The notes beneath the pieces are model-generated. The model saw only the letters and a list, made by a program, of their open reading frames with translations, was not told the origin of the DNA and did no database searches. A program made the translations under genes and the position numbers. Source: JBFGJH01 sp041586155 (GTDB lineage: Bacteria; Actinomycetota; Acidimicrobiia; Spongiisociales; JAENVV01). From it: DNA of 64,000 bases. The stretch is from positions 27,131-91,130 of the forward strand of contig JBFHAT010000008.1 in NCBI GenBank assembly GCA_041586155.1, written 5' to 3'. Shown here piece after piece: positions 51,277-59,832 of the stretch (positions are counted from its first letter, which is position 1; the number at the start of each line of letters is the position of its first letter).

Positions 51277-52665
51277 ATGACCACCACTCTGCCCGTCGCA
51301 GGCTCGACTGCTCAACTGCAGACTCGTCTCGCAGGTCGGGTTCTGACCCCCGGCGACGAGGCCTACGAGTCGCACTCCAAAGCCTGGAATCTCACGTACG
51401 CTCATCGACCCGACTTGATCGTGATCCCGGAATCGACCGCTGACGTCGCGACAGCGGTTCGGCATGCTGCGGTGTCAAGGCAACCTGTGGCCGTCCAGGC
51501 CACCGGACACGGCGTGGCGCGGGTCGCCCGTGGCGGGATGCTGATTCTGACCCATCGCCTGGATGATGTGATCATCGATGCCGACGCATGGACTGCGCGC
51601 CTCGGCGGTGGGGTCAAGTGGCAGAAAGTGCTTGGGCCTGCTGCCGCGGTGGGCCTTGCCCCTCTCCTCGGCTCGACGCCTGATGTCAGTGCCGTTGGCT
51701 ACACCTTGGGCGGCGGTATGGGATGGATGGCACGCAAGTACGGCCTGTCAGCGGACCAGGTCCGTTCCATCGAGCTCGTGACTGCTGACGGGGAGATACG
51801 CCTCGCCACGCCCCATTCCGACGCCGACCTGTTCTGGGCGCTACGCGGCGGTGGAGCGGGCTCGTTTGGTGTGGTCACCGCTCTCGAGATAGATCTGGTG
51901 CCCGTCGCCTCGCTCTATGCCGGCAACCTGCTGTATCCCGCCGAAATGGCTCGCGAGGTCGCCGCTCGCTATCGGGCATGGATCGCCGATGCGCCCGACG
52001 AGCTGACGTCTTCGATCGTCTTCATGAACTATCCACCAGTAGACGACGTGCCTGAACCGATCCGAGGTCGCTCGTTCGCCATCATCCGAGGAGCGCTCAT
52101 CGGCTCTGATGCCGACGGCGAAGCCCTTCTTTCGTTCTGGCGTCGGTGGCAAGTGCCGGCCGTGGACTTGTGGGACCGGATCCCTTTCACGGAGATTGCA
52201 ACGGTCAGCAACGACCCGGTCGAGCCGACGGCCGGAATGGCCACCTCGGAATGGTTCGATGCCTTGGACGACTCGATGATCGACATCCTGGTCAGAGCAG
52301 TCTTCGAACAAGATGGCGCAAGCCCGCTCACCCTCGCAGAGCTACGGCACGCCGGCGGAGCAATCGCCCGGCCACCCCGCCATGCCAACGCCTACGGCAA
52401 CCGCGCTCGGCGCCATCTCCTCGAGATGATCGGTGTCACCGACAGCGAGAGCGACCGCGTCCAGCTCGAGACCTTCCTGGACATCGTGCGAGCCGAGCTT
52501 GCCCCATTCATCTCCCCCGGCGTGTACCTCAACTTCTTGGAGGGTGAAGAGAAGGTGCGCCGCACCAGGGAAGGATTCGAACCAGAGTCGTGGGAGCGCC
52601 TACGCAAGATCAAGGAGCGCTTCGACCCGACCAACATGTTCAGCCACGGTTTGGCGATCTCCTGA
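51277..52665 (+). CDS. FAD-linked oxidoreductase (BBE-like)
   Basis: A 462-residue PCMH/BBE-type flavoprotein. The FAD-binding domain has DLIVIPESTADVATAVRHAA, QATGHGVARV (a likely 8-alpha-histidyl FAD His) and TPDVSAVGYTLGGGMGWMAR. The berberine-bridge-type C terminus has YLNFLEGEEKVR and ERFDPTNMFSHG. The second (6-S-cysteinyl) Cys seen in some members is not evident. These enzymes oxidise alcohols, amines or sugars in secondary metabolism. Box B and a GACGAGGAGACC ribosome-binding site lie upstream; a strong terminator follows the gene. Confidence 0.87.
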   Translation: MTTTLPVAGSTAQLQTRLAGRVLTPGDEAYESHSKAWNLTYAHRPDLIVIPESTADVATAVRHAAVSRQPVAVQATGHGVARVARGGMLILTHRLDDVIIDADAWTARLGGGVKWQKVLGPAAAVGLAPLLGSTPDVSAVGYTLGGGMGWMARKYGLSADQVRSIELVTADGEIRLATPHSDADLFWALRGGGAGSFGVVTALEIDLVPVASLYAGNLLYPAEMAREVAARYRAWIADAPDELTSSIVFMNYPPVDDVPEPIRGRSFAIIRGALIGSDADGEALLSFWRRWQVPAVDLWDRIPFTEIATVSNDPVEPTAGMATSEWFDALDDSMIDILVRAVFEQDGASPLTLAELRHAGGAIARPPRHANAYGNRARRHLLEMIGVTDSESDRVQLETFLDIVRAELAPFISPGVYLNFLEGEEKVRRTREGFEPESWERLRKIKERFDPTNMFSHGLAIS

Positions 52666-52692
52666 CGCTCGATCCTCCGCGAGCGAGCAGGT

Positions 52693-52723
52693 GGGGGCTT
52701 CCCGGCCGCCTCGGGAAGCCCCC
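52693..52723 (+). terminator. Intrinsic terminator after the FAD oxidoreductase
   Basis: A perfect 12-bp stem GGGGGCTTCCCG/CGGGAAGCCCCC with a 7-nt loop (GCCGCCT), followed by TTCTCC. It can also act on the minus-strand GNAT gene that ends at 52736, because its own stem is symmetric. Confidence 0.75.
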
Positions 52724-52735
52724 TTCTCCAACCCA

Positions 52736-53329
52736 TCACTGAGAGCCGGCGCCGAGCGACAGGCGAACCAGCGGGCGTTCATTGACGCGGGCGACTTCCC
52801 GAAACCCGGCCGATTCGAACATGGTCAGCGAGCCCACGAACAGCTCGGCGGAGCTGGGCGAATCACGCCGGTCATCCCTCGGATAGGCCTCGAGGATCGT
52901 CCCGCCGTTCTTTCGGGTGTGGTCGACGGCAGCATCGAGCAGCGCTCGTGCCAATCCCCGGCCTCGCATTTCACGGCGCACGAAGAAGCAGTTGACCACC
53001 CAGGTCTCCTCCTCGTCGATCGTCTTGAACACCCGGGCACGGGGCGACATGAGCCGTTCGTAGCGTCGACGCGGGCTCACCGCACACCAAGCAGCCGGGG
53101 CTTCGTCTACATAGCCGAGGAGGCCAGGCGGGAGGTCAGCGGCCACCTCGGCCTCCAAGCGTGCGCGCCTCTCGGCCGGAGTCGCCCGATTCCACTCGGC
53201 CGACGACAGGAGCCACCACGTGCACCAGCAGTTGGAGTAGCCACCGTTGTCCCCGAACAGCTCCACCAGGTGCCTCCACCGCTGGATGGTCACAGGGGCG
53301 ATCGTGAGCACTCCGTCGGCTGGTGTCAT
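52736..53329 (-). CDS. GNAT N-acetyltransferase
   Basis: A 197-residue GNAT protein: MTPADGVLTIAPVTIQRWRHL, then NCFFVRREMRGRGLARALLD (R-G-R-G-L-A acetyl-CoA loop) and GSLTMFESAGFREVARV. An N-terminal NCWCTWWLLSS stretch with two Cys and three Trp is unusual and found in a subset of GNATs. The substrate is unknown. It converges on the FAD-oxidoreductase terminator and is 243 bp from the next gene to the right, with nothing recognisable in that gap. Confidence 0.82.
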   Translation of the reverse strand: MTPADGVLTIAPVTIQRWRHLVELFGDNGGYSNCWCTWWLLSSAEWNRATPAERRARLEAEVAADLPPGLLGYVDEAPAAWCAVSPRRRYERLMSPRARVFKTIDEEETWVVNCFFVRREMRGRGLARALLDAAVDHTRKNGGTILEAYPRDDRRDSPSSAELFVGSLTMFESAGFREVARVNERPLVRLSLGAGSQ

Positions 53330-53572
53330 TCTCGCTCCGCGCTCGACGAGGAACCGAGCCTAGGAGGACTGCGGATCAGCCGCGCAAGGTCGTCGGACGG
53401 ATCGCCGGGCTTGCCAATCGCGACCGCACGACCAGCCAATCCCGCCCTCCAGGCACCATGCGCCGAGGCATTCGCACGTCCATGGATCGCAGAAGACACC
53501 AGGATATGGCGACCAACGAGCGTGGCTGGCAGGTCGTCGGTCCGGGGCGCCCCGATTCGGTGGCAGTGCAAG

Positions 53573-54271
53573 CTACCTCGGCCGGGGAAACGACGGAGGC
53601 AGGCCTCCTGCCAGACGAGCCGCCCTCTCCCTTACCGGCGCTGCCCATTCCGGCGGCATGATGACGAAACGACCGGCGTCGACCGCCTCCAGCGCCAGCG
53701 TGGCGAGCTCATCGGGATCGGCACCGACCTCCGACATTCCGCTCCTCACCAGCGAGGGGCACAGCACGCTCACCGACACGGGGGTCTCGTCCAACGCAAG
53801 AGACGCTTGCTCGGCGAGACCCACTACTGCGTGCTTGGTGGCGCCGTAGGCGCCGCCTGTCGGAAAGGCAACGAGGCCTGCCAGGGAGGCGGTGATCAGA
53901 ATCTGCGCCGGTTTGCCCGACGCCAGCAGCCGAGGCACGAACGCCCTCAGTCCGTTCACGACCCCCAAGAGGTTGACTTCGAGCAAGCGACGCCACTCCT
54001 CGTCGGAGGCCTCCCATGGGGCTCCGAGCTGGGCCCCGACGATGCCCGCGTTGAGGCACACCAAACGGGCGTCGGATGCGCGCTCGGCCAGCTCCAGCAT
54101 CTGAGCGGGATCGGACACATCGATTGACAAAGCGAGCCCACCTGTCGCTCTCGCGACGAGGTCGAGCGACGCAACGTCTGCCAACACCACGGAGGCGCCT
54201 CGGCGCGCTGCCGCCCGCGCCAGCGCTGCCCCAATCCCACTCGCAGCTCCGGTGACCACCGCTGAATACAT
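53573..54271 (-). CDS. SDR-family oxidoreductase
   Basis: A 232-residue classical short-chain dehydrogenase. The cofactor motif is VVTGAASGIGAALARAAA (TGxxxGIG), the NNAG equivalent is LNAGIVG, the catalytic Ser/Tyr/Lys are in ITASLAGLVAFPTGGAYGATKHAV. It would use NAD(P) on an unknown alcohol or ketone. GGGAGGAGGTC precedes the ATG. It is divergent from the exported protein gene at 54412. Confidence 0.9.
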   Translation of the reverse strand: MYSAVVTGAASGIGAALARAAARRGASVVLADVASLDLVARATGGLALSIDVSDPAQMLELAERASDARLVCLNAGIVGAQLGAPWEASDEEWRRLLEVNLLGVVNGLRAFVPRLLASGKPAQILITASLAGLVAFPTGGAYGATKHAVVGLAEQASLALDETPVSVSVLCPSLVRSGMSEVGADPDELATLALEAVDAGRFVIMPPEWAAPVRERAARLAGGLPPSFPRPR

Positions 54272-54342
54272 CGACTTGACCTCCTCCCATGCGTTGCCAA
54301 CCCCCTGTCTTCAACATGATGGCCGATTCGACTGTTGGCTCA

Positions 54343-54384
54343 CTTGCAGGTGACTAGCAGTCTCCAAGTAGCCGGAGCGAGGCT
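54343..54384 (+). promoter_or_regulatory. SARP-type direct-repeat box C and -10
   Basis: GCAGGTGACTA and GCAGTCTCCAA (54346-54367) are the two 11-bp units, followed by G and then GAGGCT (54379-54384) at the same 10-bp distance as in the other two boxes. It also contains GACT-AGC-AGTC. It lies 43 bp before GTG 54412, the same distance as in box A. Confidence 0.6.
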
Positions 54385-54411
54385 CTCCACAACCACATCC
54401 GGAGACCAACC

Positions 54412-54852
54412 GTGCCACCCATCGACGCACCACGCCCCAGTAATCCGCACGATGCATCGGCATATCGGCTTGCCGCCGGCGCAGGCATCGGCAACCAGCA
54501 GGCGCCGTCCGCCGGCGCCTTGAAAAGGCGTCTGGCGCTGCGCAGGACAAACACCCCCGCTAGCGCCAGAGGTCCGCGATGGCGCCATCTCGCTATCGCA
54601 AGTGTGGCGGTGGGGTTGATGTCCGCCGTGTGCTTCCTCGGCGTGGCCCCCGCCGTCGGCACGGTCGCCGAAGACGGCTGCAATGATCGGGTTCTCGTCG
54701 TGGGAAACACCGCGCTCGGGTCTGGCGTTGCGGTGGCGTCGCCCAATCCGGGCGAGATGAATGTGTATCCGGCCACGATCGTTGACGGCACAGTCAGCCT
54801 GCTGGTTCCGGTGCCGAACGAATCGGCGTGCCAACCCATCAGCCGCCGCTGA
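54412..54852 (+). CDS. Membrane-anchored exported protein of unknown function
   Basis: A 146-residue protein. A cytoplasmic lead of about 60 residues rich in Ala, Pro and Arg is followed by one membrane helix (HLAIASVAVGLMSAVCFLGVA), then a small extracytoplasmic domain with a Cys pair (EDGCNDRVLVVG ... ESACQPISRR). No family is recognised. Its layout (polar lead, one helix, outer domain) resembles the protein at 46836. Both carry the same upstream box, so they are probably co-regulated. Confidence 0.6.
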   Translation: MPPIDAPRPSNPHDASAYRLAAGAGIGNQQAPSAGALKRRLALRRTNTPASARGPRWRHLAIASVAVGLMSAVCFLGVAPAVGTVAEDGCNDRVLVVGNTALGSGVAVASPNPGEMNVYPATIVDGTVSLLVPVPNESACQPISRR

Positions 54853-54903
54853 ATTCGTGTGCCAGCCATTGGGCCGCAATCGATTGCAGCTACCGTGTGA
54901 CTC

Positions 54904-57156
54904 GTGACGGAATCAACACACGCCCGGCCGCGCAGTCGGGGGGACCACCGTAGGCACGTCGTAGGCGAGGGGCGGTTCGCGGGCGACCAGCTTCCCGATG
55001 GCACACTGCACGCCGCCTTCGTGCGAAGCCACGAAGCAAATGGGCGAATCCTCGAGATTTCCTCGGCAACCGCACGCCATGCCCCTGGCGTCGTGGCGTT
55101 GTACGGGGGTGATGGGCTCGATTTGCGACCACTTCCGGCCCCAACCGTCGCCGGCCACCAGCCCAGCGGGATGGACATGCCGATGCTCGCCACCCACCGC
55201 GTTGCGTTCGTTGGGCAGGCGATCGCCGTCGTGATCGCCGAGTCCCCGCAAACTGCGGTGGATGCGCTCGACCACGTCGACGTGGTCATCGAGCCGGAGA
55301 CGCCGGTGACGGCGGTCGACTCGGCTCGATCTCACGATTCGCTGGTTCACCCCGACGCAGGAACGAACCTCGTGCTCACGGACACGACGCAATCCGGTCC
55401 CGTACCGACCGGGGACCTCGTTGAGAGCACGGTGGTCGTGGAGCATGCCCGTTTGGCGCCCTCTGCCCTGGAGCCGCTCTCGATCTTGGTGACGCCGGCC
55501 AACGGGAGCCTGCACGCCGTGGTCGGCGTGCAGTCGCCTCATCTCCTTTGCCAGCAGCTCGCGACGGTCCTTGGGATGCCGCCTCACCAAATCCGGGTGA
55601 CGGTTCCCGACGTGGGAGGAGCCTTTGGACTCAAGCGGTTCTACCCGGAGTACGCCGTGGTCGCTGCGGCAGCGCGCATGTTGGGCCGTCCGGTGGCATG
55701 GACACAATCGCGCCGTGAGGCCTTTCTGATGGGCACCCATGGGCGTAGCCAACGGCATGAAGTGACGTTGCACGCAACGACCGACGGCCGGATTGGGTCC
55801 GCTCGTATACGGCTGGAGACTGACGCCGGCGCCTATCCACACCGAGGGGCCCAGATCGGTCTCTTCTCGCGGCTCGTGGCCAGCGGGCTCTACGACATCC
55901 CCCGTCTCGAGTTCGACCTCACCGTGGCCGTGACCAACACCCCTCCCATGGGCCCGTATCGAGGCGCCGGCCGCCCTGAGGCCGCCTTGGCGATGGAAAG
56001 GGCGGTTGATGCGCTTGCCCGTCGGCTCGAAATGGACCCGGCCGAACTCCGGCGGATCAACCTGATCCGGCGGCTTCCTCATACGACACCAACCGGGGCG
56101 TCGTACGACTCCGGCGACTATGTCCAAGCGTTCGATCGAGCACTGGCGCTCGCCGATTACGACGGCGTGCGCCGCGAGCAAGCTGAACGTCGCCTCGACG
56201 AAACGGGCCCTGCCCTGGGGATCGGCTTGGGTGCATTCGTGGAGCGGGCGGGAGGCGCTCCCGATTCGTGGGAGTTCGGATCGGTCGAGGTCGCCGAAGA
56301 CGGGCGGATCATTGCCCGAAGCGGCTCGACGTCGGCCGGTCAAGGTCATGCCGACACTTGGTGCCGAGTCGTGGGAGACAGGCTCGGGGTCGACCCCGAC
56401 GCCGTCACGCTGTACACCGGCGACACCGAAGACGTCCCTGATTCCACGGGCAGCTTCGCCTCTCGCTCAGTCCAGATCGGGGCGGCGGCCTTGTGGAGGT
56501 GCGCCGATGCCGTCCGTGAGGCCGCGGTCGACGTTGCGGCAGATGTCCTCGGTGCCGACCCGGGCCAGATCGAACTCCACGACGGATTCTTCTGGTCGGA
56601 GGGCCGGCCAAGTATGAGTTGGGGGGAAGTCGCTCAGCACGCGCGTGCATCGGGCGTCGAGCTTGCTGCTTCAGAACGATTTTCGCCCGGCGTGCAGACA
56701 TTCCCATATGGGGTCCACGTGGCCATCGTCGAGGTGGACCTCGACACGGGTTGGGTGAATCCTCGACGGCTGATCGCCGTCGACGACGTAGGGGTGGTGC
56801 TCGACGAGCAGGGCGTGGCCGGCCAGGCTCACGGCTCTGCGGCGCAGGGATTGGGAGCCGCGCTGCTCGAGCACATGCGATACGACGACAGGGCGCAGCC
56901 GCTCACAACGACCTTCGTGGATTATCTGCTTCCCACCGCCGTGAACATGCCGCCGCTCACGACCAGCCACCTGGTGCACCCTGCGCCTTCGAACCCGCTC
57001 GGCGCAAAGGGGGCGGGCGAAGGAGGGTGCATCGGGATGCCGGCCGCGTTACTGAACGCCACGATCGATGCGTTGGCTCCATGGGGTGTCACCGAACTCC
57101 AGCTCCCGCTGCGACCGGAACGAGTGTGGACGGCGCTCCAACGAGCCCGACACTGA
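54904..57156 (+). CDS. Molybdopterin-dependent oxidoreductase large subunit (form II CoxL-like)
   Basis: A 750-residue xanthine-oxidase-family large subunit. The active-site loop is MGPYRGAGRPEA, i.e. the AYRGAGR of form II (BMS) CoxL rather than the CSFR of true CO dehydrogenase. The catalytic Glu is in GAKGAGEGGCIG. N-terminal GRFAGDQLPDGTLHAAFVRS and mid VGGAFGLKRFYPEY are family landmarks. No small (Fe-S) or medium (FAD) subunit is adjacent, so the partners must be elsewhere or it is a remnant. It converges on the Liv-type transporter. Confidence 0.85.
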   Translation: MTESTHARPRSRGDHRRHVVGEGRFAGDQLPDGTLHAAFVRSHEANGRILEISSATARHAPGVVALYGGDGLDLRPLPAPTVAGHQPSGMDMPMLATHRVAFVGQAIAVVIAESPQTAVDALDHVDVVIEPETPVTAVDSARSHDSLVHPDAGTNLVLTDTTQSGPVPTGDLVESTVVVEHARLAPSALEPLSILVTPANGSLHAVVGVQSPHLLCQQLATVLGMPPHQIRVTVPDVGGAFGLKRFYPEYAVVAAAARMLGRPVAWTQSRREAFLMGTHGRSQRHEVTLHATTDGRIGSARIRLETDAGAYPHRGAQIGLFSRLVASGLYDIPRLEFDLTVAVTNTPPMGPYRGAGRPEAALAMERAVDALARRLEMDPAELRRINLIRRLPHTTPTGASYDSGDYVQAFDRALALADYDGVRREQAERRLDETGPALGIGLGAFVERAGGAPDSWEFGSVEVAEDGRIIARSGSTSAGQGHADTWCRVVGDRLGVDPDAVTLYTGDTEDVPDSTGSFASRSVQIGAAALWRCADAVREAAVDVAADVLGADPGQIELHDGFFWSEGRPSMSWGEVAQHARASGVELAASERFSPGVQTFPYGVHVAIVEVDLDTGWVNPRRLIAVDDVGVVLDEQGVAGQAHGSAAQGLGAALLEHMRYDDRAQPLTTTFVDYLLPTAVNMPPLTTSHLVHPAPSNPLGAKGAGEGGCIGMPAALLNATIDALAPWGVTELQLPLRPERVWTALQRARH

Positions 57157-57197
57157 AGCCACGGTCGACGCTCGGTCGCCGGCTTGCGCCTACGAGT

Positions 57198-58226
57198 TCA
57201 ATCCCAGTCGAGAAAGGCCGGCAGGTTTCCTCGTTCGCGCAGCGTGCCGACCAAGCCGAGCGGAAAGAACAACAAGACGCCCAGTAGCAGGACGCCGGCG
57301 ATCACGAGGTTCAACTCGGACGAGCCGAATTGGGTGAGGGTGATCTCGTTGATGGCGATGATGAGGACGGTTCCCACCACGGGACCCGACACCGTGCCCC
57401 GACCGCCGATGATGGCCATGAGCACCATCTGCGCCGACACTCCGATGATGAAGAACACGGTGGGCCGCAGGTAGGAAAGTGAGTAGCCCCAGATTGCGCC
57501 GGCGGCGCCGACGAAGAAGGCGCTCAGCGCGAACGCAGCGATCTTGTATGACCGGGTGGGCACCCCAGCCACTTCGGCCTTCGTTTCGTCCTGGGCGATG
57601 GCCCGGAGCCCCAGACCGAACTTCGAGTGGGCCACTCGATACGACAACCACACTGCGCCTACCGCCACCACCAGCATCCCGTAGTAGAAGGGCGCTCGAA
57701 GCCACTCAGGCGAGAAAGGCGGGAGGGGAAGGGCGAGCCCGTTCGATCCGCCCAGCAGGTCCCAGTTGTCGAACCACAGGAGGAACATGAGCAGCAGAGC
57801 GATGGTGGAAATGATGAACGCAGGGCCGCGGGTGCGAAGGGTGATGAGACCACCCAAAGCACCAACCGCCACCGCCGCCAGCCCACCGAGCGCGGCAGTG
57901 GCGAACGGCGAGTACCCGTAATGGACCAGCATCAGCCCGCTGACGTAGCCGCCCACCCCCATGAACACCCCGTGGCCGAGTGAGATGTACGACGCATACC
58001 CGCCGATGATGTTCCAGCTCGATGTCATCGCCACCCACATCAGGGTGACCGTCAGCAGCTGCAGGACGTAGTTGAACGGACCGATGATCGACCTGGCGAG
58101 CGGAACAACGAGGAGGAGCAGCAGCAGAGCCACGAGCGCCACCCACCGGGACCGGGACGTCTGCTGAAGCGCCTCTGGACTCTGATCGGACGGCGTCCCC
58201 GACGTGAGCGACCGATCCTCGATCAA
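57198..58226 (-). CDS. livM: Branched-chain amino acid-type ABC permease (LivM-like)
   Basis: A 342-residue LivM-type permease with about 10 membrane segments: SIIGPFNYVLQLLTVTLMW, GHGVFMGVGGYVSGLML and AMIGGRGTVSGPVVGTVLI-like AIIGGRGTVSGPVVG. The start is TTG 58226, which overlaps the LivH TGA (TTGA) and is coupled to it. A polar N-terminal tail of about 25 residues precedes the first helix. It is the last gene of the operon; the system imports amino acids or other small acids, and the ligand is not evident. Confidence 0.9.
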   Translation of the reverse strand: MIEDRSLTSGTPSDQSPEALQQTSRSRWVALVALLLLLLVVPLARSIIGPFNYVLQLLTVTLMWVAMTSSWNIIGGYASYISLGHGVFMGVGGYVSGLMLVHYGYSPFATAALGGLAAVAVGALGGLITLRTRGPAFIISTIALLLMFLLWFDNWDLLGGSNGLALPLPPFSPEWLRAPFYYGMLVVAVGAVWLSYRVAHSKFGLGLRAIAQDETKAEVAGVPTRSYKIAAFALSAFFVGAAGAIWGYSLSYLRPTVFFIIGVSAQMVLMAIIGGRGTVSGPVVGTVLIIAINEITLTQFGSSELNLVIAGVLLLGVLLFFPLGLVGTLRERGNLPAFLDWD

Positions 58227-59098
58227 ATCGTCACCTCCTTGCCGAAGAGGCCCTGCGGGCGCACCAGGAGGATGAGGAAGAGTGCCAGGTAGAACGTCAT
58301 GGGCCCCCAAATCGGCCCGGCTTGGTCAACGACGAACGAACTAGCCACCGCCAGCACGATTGCTCCGACGACGGCCCCTTTCAGGCTTCCCATTCCTCCG
58401 AGCACGATCAGCGCCAGCAGCAACGCCACCCATTGCCAGTGCCGGGCGGGAAAGAACGGGAAGAGATAACTGACCAGCGCGCCCGACGCGCCTGCCAGGG
58501 CGGTGCTGATGCCGAAGGCGATCGAGGAGGTGCGGCGAACGTTGACGCCCACGATCTGGGCAGCCGATCGATTCTGCATCGTGGCTCTCACGCCGTACCC
58601 GATCCTGGTGTACCGCAAGAAGCCCCACAGGCCGAGCAGGAGGGCGACGCTGACGCCGCTTGCGTAAAGCTGGCCTTTGGGGATGAACCAGTCACCAACG
58701 AAGAAGGCGTCGGTGGCATAGGTCGGATCGGTCGTGCGGAAGATCCCCGTGAAGAAGAATGCCAGCAGCCCTTCCACGACGATGGCAACGGCGAAGGTGA
58801 GCAGCACCGTCATCTCGACGTACCGGGCGCTGCCTTCGATCCTGCGAAACAGTGTGGTGTAGATCGCGACGCCGACGAGGTACATCACCGGCATGAGCAA
58901 CGCAGCCGACACGAGGGGGTCGACTCCGAGATTCTGGAACGCGAAATACGCGGCGTAGGCGGAGCCGACGATGACGACGGCGTGGGCGAGGTTGACGATA
59001 CGCATGACCCCGAATGCCAGCGTGAGGCCCGCTGCCATCAAGGCGTAGACGCCTCCGAGCAGCAATCCGAGAATGAGCACCTGGACGGCGTTGGTCAC
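58223..59098 (-). CDS. livH: Branched-chain amino acid-type ABC permease (LivH-like)
   Basis: A 291-residue LivH-type permease: VQVLILGLLLGGVYALMAAG at the start, AFGVMRIVNLAHAVV (a hallmark) and MGSLKGAVVGAIVLAVASS near the end. It forms the heterodimeric pore with LivM. GTGA overlap with the LivF stop couples it to the ATPases upstream. Confidence 0.92.
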   Translation of the reverse strand: MTNAVQVLILGLLLGGVYALMAAGLTLAFGVMRIVNLAHAVVIVGSAYAAYFAFQNLGVDPLVSAALLMPVMYLVGVAIYTTLFRRIEGSARYVEMTVLLTFAVAIVVEGLLAFFFTGIFRTTDPTYATDAFFVGDWFIPKGQLYASGVSVALLLGLWGFLRYTRIGYGVRATMQNRSAAQIVGVNVRRTSSIAFGISTALAGASGALVSYLFPFFPARHWQWVALLLALIVLGGMGSLKGAVVGAIVLAVASSFVVDQAGPIWGPMTFYLALFLILLVRPQGLFGKEVTI

Positions 59099-59832
59099 TT
59101 GGGGCCCTCCCCTGCCACTGCTCGTCCGAGGTAGAGCTCGCGGATCCTCGGGTCGGCCAGGATCTCATCGGAGGGGGCTTCGAAGCGGAGAATGCCCAGG
59201 TCTAGCACGAGTCCCCACTCGGCACATGCCAAGCCGCGCTCAGCGTTCTGCTCGACGAGGATGAAGGTGATCCCCAGCGCCTTGAGCTCGTCGATGCTCG
59301 TGAAGATCTGTTCGGCGATCGCCGGGGCGAGGCCGAGGCTGGGCTCGTCGAGCATCAGCACCTCAGGATCGATCATCAGCGCCCGCCCCAGAGCAAGCAT
59401 TTGTTGCTGACCTCCGGACAGGGTTCCGGCGTCCTGTCCAGCGCGTTCCCCGAGGATCGGGAACATCTCGAACGTGCGATCCATCCGTTCTCGGATCGCG
59501 TTGCGATCGCGCTCCAGGTAGGCGCCCATCGTCAGGTTCTCGCGCACTGTCATCTCCGGGAACAGGGCATGGTCCTGAGGGACGTAGCAGATGCCCGCTG
59601 CCAGCACCTGATCTGCTCTGAGGTCGTCGAGGCGGTTGCCTTGGTAGGTGATGGAGCCGGCCCGCGGTTTCAGGAGACCGGCGATGACCTTGAGCAACGT
59701 CGATTTGCCGGCGCCGTTGGGACCGATGATGCAGTAGCTGCGACCGGCTTCGACGTCGAACGACATGCCCGTGAGGATGTCGGGCCCTGGCCCGTAACCA
59801 GCCCTGACTTCGCGGATCTCGAGCAGGGCCAT
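59095..59832 (-). CDS. livF: Branched-chain amino acid-type ABC ATPase (LivF-like)
   Basis: A 245-residue ABC ATPase: Walker A GPNGAGKST, signature TLSGGQQQMLALGRAL, Walker B EVLMLDEPSLGLAP. The last quarter has ITFILVEQNAERGLACAEWG, the LivF form of the H-loop region. ATG 59832 overlaps the LivG stop by one base (TGATG). Confidence 0.93.
   Translation of the reverse strand: MALLEIREVRAGYGPGPDILTGMSFDVEAGRSYCIIGPNGAGKSTLLKVIAGLLKPRAGSITYQGNRLDDLRADQVLAAGICYVPQDHALFPEMTVRENLTMGAYLERDRNAIRERMDRTFEMFPILGERAGQDAGTLSGGQQQMLALGRALMIDPEVLMLDEPSLGLAPAIAEQIFTSIDELKALGITFILVEQNAERGLACAEWGLVLDLGILRFEAPSDEILADPRIRELYLGRAVAGEGPK

Noticed and set aside
53323..53661. 112-codon ORF between the GNAT and SDR genes
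   Set aside because: It overlaps the SDR gene's coding end and the GNAT start and has a repetitive Arg/Pro composition. The region appears to be non-coding.
54904..57156. True carbon monoxide dehydrogenase
   Set aside because: The active-site loop is the form II PYRGAGR type, not the Cys-containing form I loop, and the other two subunits are missing.
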